Shown: positions 52,526-61,973, counted from the stretch's first letter. The stretch is DNA of 64,000 bases from Pseudomonas sp. MF4836 (GCF_002018875.1 NZ_MVOL01000011.1:124001-188000); one strand, 5' to 3'. Program-made: numbers and translations. The notes: a model not told the origin generated them from the sequence alone.

Positions 52526-53491
52526 ATGACTAACCAGCGCCGCGCCGTATTTCTTGACTCCACCTCCCTCGACCTCGGCGACCTTGATCTTGGCGAACTG
52601 CGCGACAGCTTCAGCGACCTGCAGCTGTGCTCCAGCAGCGCCCCCGACCTGGTCATCGAACACCTGCAGGGCGCCCAGGTGGCCATCAGCAACAAGGTCC
52701 TGCTGGACGCCAAGACACTCGCCGCCTGCCCTGACCTGAAACTGATCCTGATTGCCGCCACGGGCACCAATAACGTCGACCTCGCCGCGGCCCGGGCCCA
52801 GGGCATTACCGTCAGCAACTGCCAGGGCTACGGCACGCCGTCGGTGGCCCAGCACACACTGATGCTGCTGCTCAACCTGGCCACTCGCCTGGGCGATTAT
52901 CAGAAAGCCGTGGGCGAAGGACGCTGGCAACAGGCCAAGCAGTTCTGCCTGCTCGATTACCCGATTGTCGAACTCGAAGGCAAAACCCTGGGCCTGCTCG
53001 GGCATGGCGAACTCGGCAGCGCCGTGGCGCGCCTGGCCGAGGCCTTTGGCATGCGCGTGCTGCTGGGCCAGTTGCCCGGCCGCCCGCCCCGCGCCGACCG
53101 CCTGCCGCTGGATGAGCTGCTGCCGCAAATCGACGCCCTGACCCTGCACTGCCCGCTCAATGAGCACACCCGCCACTTCATCGGCGCCCGCGAGCTGGCC
53201 CTGCTCAAGCCCAACGCCTTTGTGGTCAACACCGCACGCGGTGGCCTGATCGACGAGCAGGCCCTGGCCGATGCCCTGCGCAGCGGCCACCTGGGCGGTG
53301 CCGCCACCGACGTGCTGAGTGTCGAGCCGCCAGTGGCTGGCAACCCGCTGCTGGCCGCCGACATTCCACGGCTGATCGTCACCCCACATATCGCCTGGGG
53401 CAGCCGCGAGGCGCGCCAGCGCATCGTCGGCCAATTGACGGAAAATGCCCGGGGCTTTTTCAGCGGTACAGCGCTGCGGGTCGTCAGTTGA
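52526..53491 (+). CDS. hprA: D-2-hydroxyacid dehydrogenase, glycerate dehydrogenase/hydroxypyruvate reductase
   Basis: The product is 321 residues. NAD-binding GLLGHGELGSAVARLA, the catalytic Arg region VNTARGGLIDEQAL, the Glu in DVLSVEPP, and the His in TPHIAWGSREARQ are all present. The role is interconversion of glycerate and hydroxypyruvate in C2 and serine metabolism; other D-hydroxyacids are possible. ATG 52526 was chosen with AAAAGG 8 nt upstream; GTG 52508 would add six residues. Confidence 0.9.
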   Translation: MTNQRRAVFLDSTSLDLGDLDLGELRDSFSDLQLCSSSAPDLVIEHLQGAQVAISNKVLLDAKTLAACPDLKLILIAATGTNNVDLAAARAQGITVSNCQGYGTPSVAQHTLMLLLNLATRLGDYQKAVGEGRWQQAKQFCLLDYPIVELEGKTLGLLGHGELGSAVARLAEAFGMRVLLGQLPGRPPRADRLPLDELLPQIDALTLHCPLNEHTRHFIGARELALLKPNAFVVNTARGGLIDEQALADALRSGHLGGAATDVLSVEPPVAGNPLLAADIPRLIVTPHIAWGSREARQRIVGQLTENARGFFSGTALRVVS

Positions 53492-53524
53492 TAAACTGCG
53501 CCACTTTTTTTCAAGGAGCAGGTT

Positions 53525-54523
53525 ATGGATCCGCGCAGTGAAGTACTGCTTCGCCAGGCTGAATTGTTTCAAGGTTCGCTGCTGCTGGCGGGCCTGCCCG
53601 CCGACGACTTGCTGGGTCGGCTGCCCGATGCCCATGGCTGGTGCTGGCACGCCGGTGACCAGGCGGCGCTCGACGCTCGTTTTGCCGAACGCAGCCATTT
53701 CGGAGTGGATGCTCCGCAGCGAGGGTTCGAAAGCGCCGTGCTCTTCCTGCCCAAATCCAAGGACCTGACCGACTACCTGCTCAATGCCCTGGCCTCGCGC
53801 CTGGCTGGGCGCGAGCTGTACCTGGTGGGTGAAAAGCGTAGCGGTATCGAAGGCGCGGCCAAGCAACTCAACCCCTTCGGCAAACCACGCAAACTCGACA
53901 GCGCGCGGCATTGCCAGCTGTGGCAAGTCACCGTCGCCAATGCCCCCGAAGCGGTAACCCTGGAAAGCCTGGCCCAGGAATACGAATTGCCCCTGGCCGA
54001 AGGCCCGCTCAAGGTCATCAGCCTGCCCGGCGTATTCAGCCACGGCCGGCTGGATCGCGGCAGCGCACTGTTGCTGGAACATCTGGACAAACTGCCCAGC
54101 GGCCACCTGCTGGACTTCGGCTGTGGCGCCGGCGTCCTGGGGGCGGCGGTCAAGCGCCGCTACCCGCATAACAGCGTGACGCTGCTCGACGTCGATGCCT
54201 TCGCTGCCGCCAGCAGTCGCTTGACCCTGGCTGCCAATGGCCTGGAAGCCGAGGTCCTGACCGGCGACGGAATCGACGCCGTGCCCATGGGTTTGAACGC
54301 CATCCTGAGCAACCCGCCGTTCCATGTCGGGGTTCACACCGATTATCACGCCACCGAAAACTTGCTGAAAAAAGCAGCCAAACATCTGAAAAACGGCGGC
54401 GAACTTCGGCTGGTTGCCAATAGCTTCCTGCGTTACCAACCGCTGATCGAAGAGCATCTGGGGCCATGTTCGATCAAAGCCGAAGGCCAGGGTTTTCGCA
54501 TTTACCGGGCCAAGCGCGGGTAA
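53525..54523 (+). CDS. rsmC: 16S rRNA (guanine1207-N2)-methyltransferase
   Basis: The product is 332 residues. Duplicated methyltransferase architecture: degenerate N-terminal half, active C-terminal half with SAM motif [15 protein letters not shown] and the catalytic NPPF in [10 protein letters not shown]. It methylates N2 of G1207 on the assembled 30S subunit. Same strand as hprA, 33 bp downstream, with AAGGAGC ahead of the ATG. Confidence 0.95.
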   Translation: MDPRSEVLLRQAELFQGSLLLAGLPADDLLGRLPDAHGWCWHAGDQAALDARFAERSHFGVDAPQRGFESAVLFLPKSKDLTDYLLNALASRLAGRELYLVGEKRSGIEGAAKQLNPFGKPRKLDSARHCQLWQVTVANAPEAVTLESLAQEYELPLAEGPLKVISLPGVFSHGRLDRGSALLLEHLDKLPSGHLLDFGCGAGVLGAAVKRRYPHNSVTLLDVDAFAAASSRLTLAANGLEAEVLTGDGIDAVPMGLNAILSNPPFHVGVHTDYHATENLLKKAAKHLKNGGELRLVANSFLRYQPLIEEHLGPCSIKAEGQGFRIYRAKRG

Positions 54524-54581
54524 GCGGCTTTTGCAAAAGAAGGCTTGCCGAATGGATTTTGCCTAGGCAGAATCCGCTCCG

Positions 54582-54777
54582 TCCTAGGGGAGTAGTCTCC
54601 CACGAGCGCCACGCTCGTCCGGCATGCGTCAACATACTTGGTCAACAGACCATGGCGCATGCGACCCAAGAGTCCGCACAGACGGACCGCAGGGTTTGAC
54701 AAGACCTATGACACGAACACCTTACCCGGGGCGGGGAGGCTGTACGTGTCATAGCCGTGTCGACCCGCCCCTTAGGA
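54582..54777 (+). ncRNA. yybP-ykoY manganese riboswitch
   Basis: Both signature loops are present: GGGGAGTAG at 54587-54595 and GGGGAGGCT at 54733-54741. P1 is TCCTAGGGG (54582-54590) with CCCC-T-TAGGA (54768-54777, one bulged T). A perfect 9-bp stem TATGACACG / CGTGTCATA (54707-54715, 54745-54753) carries the second loop. The intervening insert of about 110 nt contains the ACGAGCG/CGCTCGT hairpin (54602-54618). The aptamer is known to bind Mn2+. It precedes the UPF0016 Mn exporter, whose Shine-Dalgarno AGGA (54774-54777) lies inside the 3' strand of P1. Confidence 0.85.
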
Positions 54778-54785
54778 AAAACCTG

Positions 54786-55370
54786 ATGCTGGATTCTCTA
54801 CTCGTTCCTACCGCAGTCGTTGCCTTGGCCGAAATCGGCGACAAGACGCAGCTGCTCGCCCTGATTCTCGCCGCGCGCTTTCGCAAACCCTGGCCGATCA
54901 TCGCCGGTATCGTCGCCGCAACCCTGGCCAACCATGCGGCCGCCGGTGCGGTGGGTGCCTGGTTTGGCAGCTTCTTCTCCGACGTCACCCTGCACTGGAT
55001 CCTTGCCGCCAGCTTTGCCGCCACGGCCTTGTGGACCCTGGTTCCCGACAAAATGGACGAAGACGAAGCCAGCACCGCACGCAAGTTCGGGCCGTTCCTG
55101 ACCACCCTGATTGCGTTCTTCCTCGCGGAAATCGGTGACAAGACCCAGATCGCCACAGTCATGCTCGCGGCGCAGTACCCTGAACTGTGGTTGGTCATCA
55201 TCGGCACCACCCTGGGCATGCTGATCGCCAACGTACCTGTGGTACTGGCCGGCAACTTCGCGGCAGACAAACTGCCCCTGACCCTGATCCGTCGCCTGGC
55301 GGCATCGGCGTTCTTCGTCCTGGCCCTGGTTGCGGTGTACAAGGCCATGCAAAGCAGCGGGTGGGTGTAA
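54786..55370 (+). CDS. mneA: UPF0016/GDT1 family manganese exporter
   Basis: The product is 194 residues with six membrane helices. The two family motifs E-x-G-D-K-(T/S) are present: ALAEIGDKTQLLAL near the N-terminus and FFLAEIGDKTQIATV in the middle. Relatives (MneA, TMEM165, GDT1) move Mn2+ and Ca2+, and bacterial members export Mn2+. ATG 54786 follows the riboswitch by 8 nt; the longer frame from 54624 would translate the riboswitch itself and is rejected. Confidence 0.93.
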   Translation: MLDSLLVPTAVVALAEIGDKTQLLALILAARFRKPWPIIAGIVAATLANHAAAGAVGAWFGSFFSDVTLHWILAASFAATALWTLVPDKMDEDEASTARKFGPFLTTLIAFFLAEIGDKTQIATVMLAAQYPELWLVIIGTTLGMLIANVPVVLAGNFAADKLPLTLIRRLAASAFFVLALVAVYKAMQSSGWV

Positions 55371-55383
55371 GCAAAACGGAGGG

Positions 55384-55400
55384 AGGCGCCTGGGGCGCCT
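55384..55400 (+). terminator. hairpin after mneA
   Basis: AGGCGCC / GGCGCCT hairpin just behind the stop. Only weak T content follows, so termination efficiency is uncertain. Confidence 0.5.
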
Positions 55401-55456
55401 TCATCGTCGGCGAGCCGGCCGCTGCACAATCATGCAGAGGCCGGTGTTGCCGGGGA

Positions 55457-55479
55457 TGGCGTCACAGGACGTGACGCCA
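55457..55479 (-). terminator. hairpin after the M48 lipoprotein
   Basis: Perfect 9-bp stem TGGCGTCAC / GTGACGCCA with a 5-nt loop AGGAC, six bases beyond the stop of the convergent M48 gene. There is no T tract. Confidence 0.5.
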
Positions 55480-55484
55480 GGCCA

Positions 55485-56309
55485 TCAGGACTTCTTGGCT
55501 TGCTGATACAACGGCATGACCTTGGGGATTGCCGCCTGCAACGAGCTGATCCGGCTAGTGGACGCCGGGTGAGTGCTGAGGAATTCCGGCGGCGCGCCTT
55601 CCGACGCCTTGCTCATCTTGTTCCACAAGCTGATCGCCGCGTTCGGGTTGTAGCCGGCACGGGCCGCCAACTCCAGGCCGATCAGGTCCGCTTCGTTTTC
55701 GTTGTCGCGGCTGTTGGGCAAGGTCATCAGCAGGTTCACGCCGTTATCACTCAGGTCCACAGCGCCTTTGGGGGCACCGGCGAGCAAGGCGATCTGCTTC
55801 AACGCCCCCACACCGTAGGCCTTGGACATGGCTTCACGGCCATGCTCGCGCAGGGCGTGGGCGATTTCATGGCCCATCACCGCGGCGATTTCATCGTCGG
55901 TCAGTTGCAGCTTGTCGATCAGGCCGGTGTAGAAAATGATCTTGCCGCCAGGACCACAATTGGCGTTGAGCTCATCGCTCTTGATCAAGTTGACTTCCCA
56001 CTTCCACGCCGCGCAATCCGGGCGGAAGGTAGGGGCCTGGGCGACCAGGCGGTCGGCAATTCTCTGCACGCGCTTGGCGGTGGCGCTGGTCTTGTCCAGC
56101 ATGCCCTTGTTGCTCGCATCACCCAGCGTCTGCTGGTAGTCCTGGGCATAGGACTGGTTGACCTCATCGCTCGACAGCATGCTGAACATGTACTGCTTGC
56201 GATCGACACCCACGGCGCCGCCACTGGTGGTGTTCACGGCCTGACAACCACCGAGCAGCAGGCTGGTACCCAGTGCACATGCAAGCAATGACTTCTTCGA
56301 CTTCATCAT
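55485..56309 (-). CDS. M48 family metalloprotease lipoprotein (LoiP/BepA-like)
   Basis: The product is 274 residues. Lipobox LLGGC (Cys about 22), then an M48 protease domain with the zinc motif HEIAHALREHG and the third ligand Glu in NENEADLIGLELAARAGYNP. It probably acts in the periplasm on misfolded or damaged envelope proteins. Two ATGs are in tandem; the one at 56309 is about 7 nt after GGAG. Confidence 0.9.
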   Translation of the reverse strand: MMKSKKSLLACALGTSLLLGGCQAVNTTSGGAVGVDRKQYMFSMLSSDEVNQSYAQDYQQTLGDASNKGMLDKTSATAKRVQRIADRLVAQAPTFRPDCAAWKWEVNLIKSDELNANCGPGGKIIFYTGLIDKLQLTDDEIAAVMGHEIAHALREHGREAMSKAYGVGALKQIALLAGAPKGAVDLSDNGVNLLMTLPNSRDNENEADLIGLELAARAGYNPNAAISLWNKMSKASEGAPPEFLSTHPASTSRISSLQAAIPKVMPLYQQAKKS

Positions 56310-56517
56310 GAAAACGCTCCCTGAAAACATGGCGCGTATCGTAGGGGGTGACGGGTATCGACGCTAGATGCAAATGGCATCTAAATGCGCTGTTCAAGAT
56401 ACATCCCGACGACCGTAGGAAATAATTCATCAAGCCGCCGCCCCAGGCCCTGCACTGACTTGCCGTATTCATTTGCGACTCGCGCCGATCGGAAACGGTC
56501 ATTTGCGCAATCAACGC

Positions 56518-56545
56518 TAATGGCCATTGCAGAGCCTGCCGATAC
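56518..56545 (+). promoter_or_regulatory. candidate FliA (sigma28) promoter of the chemoreceptor
   Basis: TAAT (56518-56521), 16 bp, GCCGATAC (56538-56545), 36 bp before the ATG. The known sigma28 consensus is TAAA-N15-GCCGATAA. Chemoreceptor genes are often FliA-dependent. Confidence 0.5.
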
Positions 56546-56581
56546 AGCACGGCAGACGCCATTCCTGCGACCGGAGCCCCT

Positions 56582-58723
56582 ATGAAATTCAAGTCGATCC
56601 AGTTTTCCGTGGCCGCCCTGGCCGGCGCCATCGTCCTCAGCGTGGTTGCGGCCCTGGTGCTCTACGCACTGTTCGCCGGCGCCCGGACCCAGGACATGGT
56701 GCAAGCCCGCACCCAGGCCCAGTTCGAGCAGGTTATCGAGCAGCGCCTGAGCACACTGGCCCAGAACCAGGCCAGCCAGATCCAGCGTGAACTGGAAGCG
56801 CCATTGCTGATTGCCAGCGGCCTGGTGCGGGTCAACGCCCTGATGGGAAACCCGGGCAGCCAAGGCACCCCCCAGTTGAGCCTGAGTCGCGAACAGTTGA
56901 TCGGCCTGATCAAGGAAAACGTCGCACAGAACCCGAAAATTCTCGGCGCCTACGTCGGTTGGGAAAAAAACGCCATCGACCAGAACGACGCCGCCTACGT
57001 CGGCTCCCAGGTGGTGGGGATCGACGCCGCCAACGGCCGCTTCCTGCCCTGGTGGTTCCGCAATGAAGACGGCAGCCTGGGCCTGGACAAACTGGCAGAC
57101 GTCGACGACCAGAAGCTGCTCTCCACCGGCGTGCGCGCCAGCGAGTACTACCTGTGCTCCAAGGAAAGCAAAAAGCCCTGCGTGATCGATCCGGCGCCCT
57201 ATAAGGTCGGGGACAAGGTCGTGATGCTCGCCTCCTTCATTCAACCGATCATGCTCAATGGCACGTTCCAGGGCATCGTCGGCGCCGACCTCTCGGTGAA
57301 CTTCATCCAGGACATGCTCCTGGCAGCGAACCACACACTCTATGACGGCGCCGGGGAAATGGCCCTGATCGGCGGCAACGGGCGGCTGGTGGCCTATACC
57401 CGGGACTCGGGCAAATTCGGCGAGCCGGTCAGCAGCATCCTGCAAGGCGACAAGCTGGCCAGGCTGAATCACCTCAAGCGCGGTGAAGTGGCCTACAGCG
57501 TCGACCAGGCCGGCAACGAAATCGAAGTCTACCTGCCCTTTGGCATTGGCCAGACCGATGCCCAATGGACCCTGATGCTGCACCTGCCCTTGAACGCGGT
57601 AATGGCCGACCTGCAAAAACTGCAGAACGATCTGGCTGCGCAACGCCAGGCCGACACGTTCGGCATGGCGATGGTTGGCCTGCTGGTGGCCGGCGTCGGC
57701 CTGCTGGTGATCTGGCTGGTCGGTCGCGGAATCGCTCGCCCGCTGAAGCAGATGGTGGCCATGCTCGACGATATCGCCCAGGGCGAAGGCGACCTGACTC
57801 GCCGCCTGAGCAGCGATCGGGTCGACGAACTGGGTTCGATCGCCAAGGGCTTCAACACCTTCCTGGCCAAGTTGCAGGCGATGATCACCCAGGTGGTGAG
57901 CTCGGTGCAGAGTGTCAGTGACTCCTCGGAGCACACCGCCGATATCGCCATCCGCACCAATCAGGGCGTGCATAAACAGATGGTCGAAATCGACCAGGTG
58001 GCCACCGCGGTGCACGAAATGACCGCCACCGCCCAGGACGTGGCGCGCAATGCGACCCAGGCCGCACAAGCCGCGACCCACGCCGACCAGGCCGCCAACC
58101 AGGGCATGCAGATCGTGCGCGAGACCTCGACTTCGATCGGCGCCCTGGCCGTGGAAATCGGCAAGGCGGTCGGCGTGGTAAAGACCCTGGCCAAGGACAG
58201 CGAAAACATCAATGCGATCCTGATCGCCATTCGCGGCATCGCCGAGCAGACCAACCTGCTGGCCCTCAACGCCGCCATCGAAGCGGCGCGCGCCGGCGAA
58301 CAAGGGCGGGGGTTTGCGGTGGTGGCTGACGAAGTGCGCAACCTGGCCCAGAAGACCCAGCAGGCCACGGAAGAAATCCAGTCGATGATCCAGCAGTTGC
58401 AGCAAGGCACGCGCGACGTGGTGCGGGTCATGGAAGACAGCCAGACCAAGACCGACCAGAGCGTGCAACACGCGGCCAAGGCCGCCGAAGCGCTGGAGAC
58501 CATCACTCAAGCGGTGTCGGTGATTAACGACATGAACACCCAGATCGCCAGCGCCGCCGAGGAACAGAGCGCCGTGGCCGAGGACATCAACCGCAACGTG
58601 ATCAATATCGGCCAGGTGGCCAATGAAGTGGCCGGCGGTGCCGACGAATCAAGCGCAGCCAGTGCGGGCCTGACCAAACTGGCCGAACAGCAGCGGCGCC
58701 TGATCAACCAGTTCAAGGTTTGA
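56582..58723 (+). CDS. dCache chemoreceptor (methyl-accepting chemotaxis protein)
   Basis: The product is 713 residues. TM1 at about 9-31. A large periplasmic dCache_1 domain spans about 40-345, with [15 protein letters not shown] and [18 protein letters not shown]2 is at about 361-383, followed by HAMP and the signalling domain, whose conserved tip is [21 protein letters not shown] around residue 560. The length and domain layout resemble TlpQ-type receptors, but the amine-binding pocket cannot be confirmed by eye. There is no C-terminal CheR-tethering pentapeptide. Confidence 0.93.
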   Translation: MKFKSIQFSVAALAGAIVLSVVAALVLYALFAGARTQDMVQARTQAQFEQVIEQRLSTLAQNQASQIQRELEAPLLIASGLVRVNALMGNPGSQGTPQLSLSREQLIGLIKENVAQNPKILGAYVGWEKNAIDQNDAAYVGSQVVGIDAANGRFLPWWFRNEDGSLGLDKLADVDDQKLLSTGVRASEYYLCSKESKKPCVIDPAPYKVGDKVVMLASFIQPIMLNGTFQGIVGADLSVNFIQDMLLAANHTLYDGAGEMALIGGNGRLVAYTRDSGKFGEPVSSILQGDKLARLNHLKRGEVAYSVDQAGNEIEVYLPFGIGQTDAQWTLMLHLPLNAVMADLQKLQNDLAAQRQADTFGMAMVGLLVAGVGLLVIWLVGRGIARPLKQMVAMLDDIAQGEGDLTRRLSSDRVDELGSIAKGFNTFLAKLQAMITQVVSSVQSVSDSSEHTADIAIRTNQGVHKQMVEIDQVATAVHEMTATAQDVARNATQAAQAATHADQAANQGMQIVRETSTSIGALAVEIGKAVGVVKTLAKDSENINAILIAIRGIAEQTNLLALNAAIEAARAGEQGRGFAVVADEVRNLAQKTQQATEEIQSMIQQLQQGTRDVVRVMEDSQTKTDQSVQHAAKAAEALETITQAVSVINDMNTQIASAAEEQSAVAEDINRNVINIGQVANEVAGGADESSAASAGLTKLAEQQRRLINQFKV

Positions 58724-58771
58724 CAAGACCCTGCGCCAGCCTCCGCTACTGCGGCTTGCTCGCGCAGGATA

Positions 58772-58796
58772 GGCCGGCGCTCCGGGGCGCCAGCCG
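58772..58796 (-). terminator. hairpin after the SRAP gene
   Basis: Minus strand GGCTGGCGC / GCGCCGGCC pairing with one G-U wobble, just behind the SRAP stop. There is no T tract. Confidence 0.4.
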
Positions 58797-58798
58797 GT

Positions 58799-59419
58799 TC
58801 AACCCGGCGTCAGGCACTCGGGGGCATTGAGTTTCGGGTCATTCACCAGATTGGCCAGTACCCGTTCGCGCAACGCCGCCGGAGGACTGGCGAGCAAGGC
58901 ATGCAGGACCGGCAACGGTGTGTGCGGATCCAGCCAGGCAGCCTGGCCCTCGGCATCGAGAATCAGCGGTCGGCGCTGGTTCGACGCGGCCTGGGTCACC
59001 ACCGCGGTACTCAGCCAAACCTGCTCCTGCACCGGGTAGGCTTCCCAGATCGCGGCAAAAAACAGCGCTGAGCCCTCCCCCGGGGTCAGCCAATACGGGC
59101 GCTTGCGCGTACCACCCCGCCATTCATAGAACCCATTGGCCGGCAGCAGGCAGCGCCGCTGACGAAATGCCTCGCGAAACATCGGTTGCTCGGCCAGGGT
59201 TTCAGCCCGGGCGTGGGCCGGGGTGCGTGACAGGTCGGTCAACCAGGGCGGGGTCAGGCCCCAGCGAGCCCGCGCCAGGGTGCGCTGCTCAGCTTCGGCG
59301 CGCATGATCAGCACCGAGTCGTTGGGCGAAATATTCCACTGCGCCTGCTGATCCGCCGGAAACCCGGGCAAGGCCGCAAACGCGGGGTTCCAGCGAAACA
59401 GGGCATAACGTCCACACAT
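58799..59419 (-). CDS. SRAP (HMCES/YedK)-family protein with altered active-site pattern
   Basis: The product is 206 residues. Cys2 (MCGRYALF), the second-shell Asn29 of QWNISPND, and Glu99 in NGFYEW are present, as expected for proteins that crosslink abasic sites in single-stranded DNA. Two other positions are changed: the conserved Asn of the NARAET motif is His69 (HARAET) and the conserved catalytic His of the HDRRP motif is Asn147 (NQRRP). The comparison is with E. coli YedK from memory. It may still act on abasic DNA with swapped residues, or it may have drifted to a new role. Confidence 0.85.
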   Translation of the reverse strand: MCGRYALFRWNPAFAALPGFPADQQAQWNISPNDSVLIMRAEAEQRTLARARWGLTPPWLTDLSRTPAHARAETLAEQPMFREAFRQRRCLLPANGFYEWRGGTRKRPYWLTPGEGSALFFAAIWEAYPVQEQVWLSTAVVTQAASNQRRPLILDAEGQAAWLDPHTPLPVLHALLASPPAALRERVLANLVNDPKLNAPECLTPG

Positions 59420-59455
59420 GGGGGCAATACAACTCTCGACAAATAGGCGGCCAGC

Positions 59456-59716
59456 CTAACAGACCAGCACGCCGGCAAAGTTTTCCGGCTCTTCAAAGGG
59501 CATCGGCAGGGCCGCATTGTACGCAGCGATCAGCTCCCGTGCGTATTGCGCCTGATCGTTTGGCACCGTCAGCCCAAGCAATCCGAACACCGGTAACTCG
59601 CCGGCGCCACCCAGCAGGTCGCGCCCCGCCAGATGCGCCTCGACCCCTTCGCTGGCCAGCATGCTCTGCAGCAACTCGCCCTCCATCAGGTTTTCCGGTT
59701 CGTAGATGCGCTGCAT
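59456..59716 (-). CDS. DUF2007-like small protein
   Basis: The product is 86 residues. Its start MQRIYEPENLMEGELLQSMLASEGVEAH and the GLLGLTVPNDQAQYARELI segment fit the DUF2007 family, which is annotated as putative signal-transducing but is not characterised. It lies 12 bp after the CPXCG gene on the same strand. Confidence 0.8.
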   Translation of the reverse strand: MQRIYEPENLMEGELLQSMLASEGVEAHLAGRDLLGGAGELPVFGLLGLTVPNDQAQYARELIAAYNAALPMPFEEPENFAGVLVC

Positions 59717-59728
59717 ACGGCCACCCCA

Positions 59729-59911
59729 TCATTCGTTTTCACTGTGAACATCGAGCATCCATTCCTGACCGTCGGTTTGTAGCCTGAATACAATGGGCCG
59801 GCAGCACACCGGGCAGTCTTCGATATAGGTTTGATCGCCGCCGGACAAATCCAGCACGGCCTCGGCTTCTTCGCCGCAATAGGGACAGGAGTAGTGCTCG
59901 GTTTCCAGCAT
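59729..59911 (-). CDS. CPXCG-motif cysteine-rich protein
   Basis: The product is 60 residues. CPYCG near the start and CPVCC in the middle are two paired-Cys knuckles consistent with a small zinc-ribbon (CPXCG family). Nothing is known of its function. It probably forms a pair with the DUF2007 gene. Confidence 0.85.
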   Translation of the reverse strand: MLETEHYSCPYCGEEAEAVLDLSGGDQTYIEDCPVCCRPIVFRLQTDGQEWMLDVHSENE

Positions 59912-60054
59912 CGCGGTCTCCAGAGTGACTTGTGCGTATAATCGCCGGTCTATTCGCAGGGCTATTTTTGTTTGAGCTTACTTTTCAGACCGTGCCCGGC
60001 CGTTTTTCGATCCAAACCTTTTCTTACCCTAGCCGTTTCCAACAAGAGAGCATG

Positions 60055-61218
60055 ATGGGCGAATTCGATGCCATCCGACCTTACGACGACAGCGAAGTCC
60101 CAGCGGTGCTGGCTCGACTGCTCGGCGACAAGGCGTTTCTAGATATCCTCACCCACTTCCGCTTCCCGCGCTTTGCCGGCGCCTTCGGCTGGCTGCTCAA
60201 ACCTCTTATAGCTCATCGACTGCGGCGCGAGTTCGCCGGCGTGACTTCGGTAGCCACCCTGCAGGACAAGGTCGAGTACTACGTCGACCACACCATCGAG
60301 CGCGCGACCGACGGCGTGACCTATACCGGCGTCGAACAATTCAAGTCCGGCAGCGCCTATCTGTTTATCGCCAACCACCGCGACATCGTGATGGACCCGG
60401 CCTTCGTCAACTACGCCGTGTATCACGCCGGCCTGCCGACCCCGCGCATCGCGATTGGCGACAACCTGCTGCAAAAGCCGTTTGTCAGCGACCTGATGCG
60501 CCTGAACAAGAGCTTTATCGTGCACCGCTCGATTACCGGGCGTCGGGAAAAAATGGCCGCCTACCAATTGCTGTCGGCCTACATCAACCACTCGATCCGC
60601 AATGATTGCGCTTCGATCTGGATCGCCCAGGCCGAAGGCCGCGCCAAGGACGGTGATGATCGCACCGAGTCGGCGATCCTCAAGATGTTCCACATGAGCC
60701 GCAAGGATGAGCCGTTCGGCGAAGTCATCCAGTCGCTGAACCTGACCCCGGTCTCGATCAGCTACGAATACGACCCCTGCGACCAGGCCAAGGCCCGTGA
60801 ACTGTTTATCCGCGCCACCACGGGCACCTACACCAAGGTGCCGGGCGAGGACGATGTGAGCATCGCCAAGGGCATCACCGGCTACAAGGGCCGGGTCCAC
60901 GTCAACTTCGCCGCCCCTATCAGCGAACTGTTCGAAGACACCAAGCAATTGGCGGTGGAGATGGACCGGCAGATTCTCGGCGGATATCGCCTGTTCCCGG
61001 TGCATTACCTGGCGTATGCCCAGTGGAGTGATGCCGACCCGCAGTTGCAGGTGCCCGCGGCCAAGGACGTGTTCCCTGCCCAGGAGCTGGCCAAGGCCGA
61101 GGAAGAATGGCAACGGCGTCTGGAAGCCTGCCCCGTGGACCATCGGCCGTACCTGGTGCTGCAATACGCGACCCCGGTACGCAACCAGTACCGGGTCAAG
61201 GCCGGGCTGGCGCTGTAA
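60055..61218 (+). CDS. PlsC-type 1-acyl-sn-glycerol-3-phosphate acyltransferase family protein
   Basis: The product is 387 residues. The acyltransferase motif NHRDIVMDP (NHX4D-type) and a later substrate-binding EGRAKDGDDR stretch are clear. It is longer than canonical PlsC (about 245 residues), with extra N- and C-terminal parts, and lacks obvious transmembrane helices. It probably acylates lysophospholipids or a related substrate at the membrane. Start: ATG 60055 (MGEFDAIRPYDD), with a second ATG immediately before at 60052. Confidence 0.85.
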   Translation: MGEFDAIRPYDDSEVPAVLARLLGDKAFLDILTHFRFPRFAGAFGWLLKPLIAHRLRREFAGVTSVATLQDKVEYYVDHTIERATDGVTYTGVEQFKSGSAYLFIANHRDIVMDPAFVNYAVYHAGLPTPRIAIGDNLLQKPFVSDLMRLNKSFIVHRSITGRREKMAAYQLLSAYINHSIRNDCASIWIAQAEGRAKDGDDRTESAILKMFHMSRKDEPFGEVIQSLNLTPVSISYEYDPCDQAKARELFIRATTGTYTKVPGEDDVSIAKGITGYKGRVHVNFAAPISELFEDTKQLAVEMDRQILGGYRLFPVHYLAYAQWSDADPQLQVPAAKDVFPAQELAKAEEEWQRRLEACPVDHRPYLVLQYATPVRNQYRVKAGLAL

Positions 61219-61235
61219 CCCAAGCTCGCAAAACC

Positions 61236-61261
61236 ACAACGGCGCCCCAAGGCGCCGTTGT
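61236..61261. terminator. hairpin between the acyltransferase and the small membrane protein
   Basis: ACAACGGCGCC / GGCGCCGTTGT with a 4-nt loop, between two convergent genes. Confidence 0.75.
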
Positions 61262-61289
61262 TGTGTCTGTCACCCTCAGTGTTCGCGGG

Positions 61290-61577
61290 TCAAAACCGTG
61301 TGCTGATCCAGGACACCAGCAGTGCCAGGGCCAGGCAGGCAAAACCGAAACGGTAGAAGAAGCGGTTCATGCGCAAGGTGGCCACATCCAGCAACAGCAA
61401 GGGCTGATCGATGCTGCGGCTGGCGCTTTGTGCTTCCAGGCTGGCCAATGCGCGCTGTTCACGACGGCGCGTGGCGTGCAGGACCCAGCTGCCCGGGCAG
61501 GCAAACAGCAGCGCGAGCAGGTTGAGCAGTTTGGCGGGGTGAGCGTTGAACAACGACCAGATCACATGCAGCGACAT
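61290..61577 (-). CDS. small membrane protein, unrecognised
   Basis: The product is 95 residues with two hydrophobic segments: about 15-33 (KLLNLLALLFACPGSWVLHA) and about 74-92 (YRFGFACLALALLVSWIS). The middle is polar and basic. I do not recognise a family. Codon use looks like its neighbours. Confidence 0.6.
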   Translation of the reverse strand: MSLHVIWSLFNAHPAKLLNLLALLFACPGSWVLHATRRREQRALASLEAQSASRSIDQPLLLLDVATLRMNRFFYRFGFACLALALLVSWISTRF

Positions 61578-61766
61578 CGGGAACCTCGAGTGAACCCGGC
61601 CTCAGCGCCGGGCGATGGTCTAGCGGCGCGAATTCTACCCAAAGCGCCGGTAATCGCCTGCTATTTCCGACAAAAAACGAAATTTGCGCCGATTAATTTA
61701 CCCGGTCATCTGTTCGTCATCTAAACAGGCCAGTCTGTTGCACCTCGATACACCACGGAGAACATC

Positions 61767-61973
61767 ATGCTGCACGCAGAAAACCAGGATCGTCTTTATC
61801 TGATCGCCCAGAGTGATGAGCAGCAGACGCTGGTCGGCAGCCTGGCGTTCAACGTGCAGGACCGGCACTGGCTGGTGTATTGCGCCCTGGGTGGGCATCA
61901 GCACGCCGACCTTCCGGAAACCGACTTGCTGACCGGGGTCAGCGTGCTGGATTTCTACGTCGAGGCGGCGTGA
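61767..61973 (+). CDS. small conserved-looking protein, unrecognised
   Basis: The product is 68 residues, soluble and acidic, with no signal peptide. CACCACGGAGAACATC places GGAG 8-9 nt before the ATG, a good ribosome site. A strong terminator follows, supporting a real single-gene unit. Function unknown. Confidence 0.65.
   Translation: MLHAENQDRLYLIAQSDEQQTLVGSLAFNVQDRHWLVYCALGGHQHADLPETDLLTGVSVLDFYVEAA

Noticed and set aside
52505-54457. 650-codon antisense frame opposite hprA and rsmC
   Set aside because: It spans two clearly coding genes and their gap and has no recognisable domain.
54624-54785. N-terminal extension of the UPF0016 exporter
   Set aside because: It would translate the riboswitch aptamer; the family N-terminus begins at 54786.
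56381-58510. 709-codon antisense frame opposite the chemoreceptor
   Set aside because: The sense strand has complete dCache, HAMP and signalling motifs. The antisense frame is rich in His, Gln and Asp repeats typical of the reverse of GC-rich codons.
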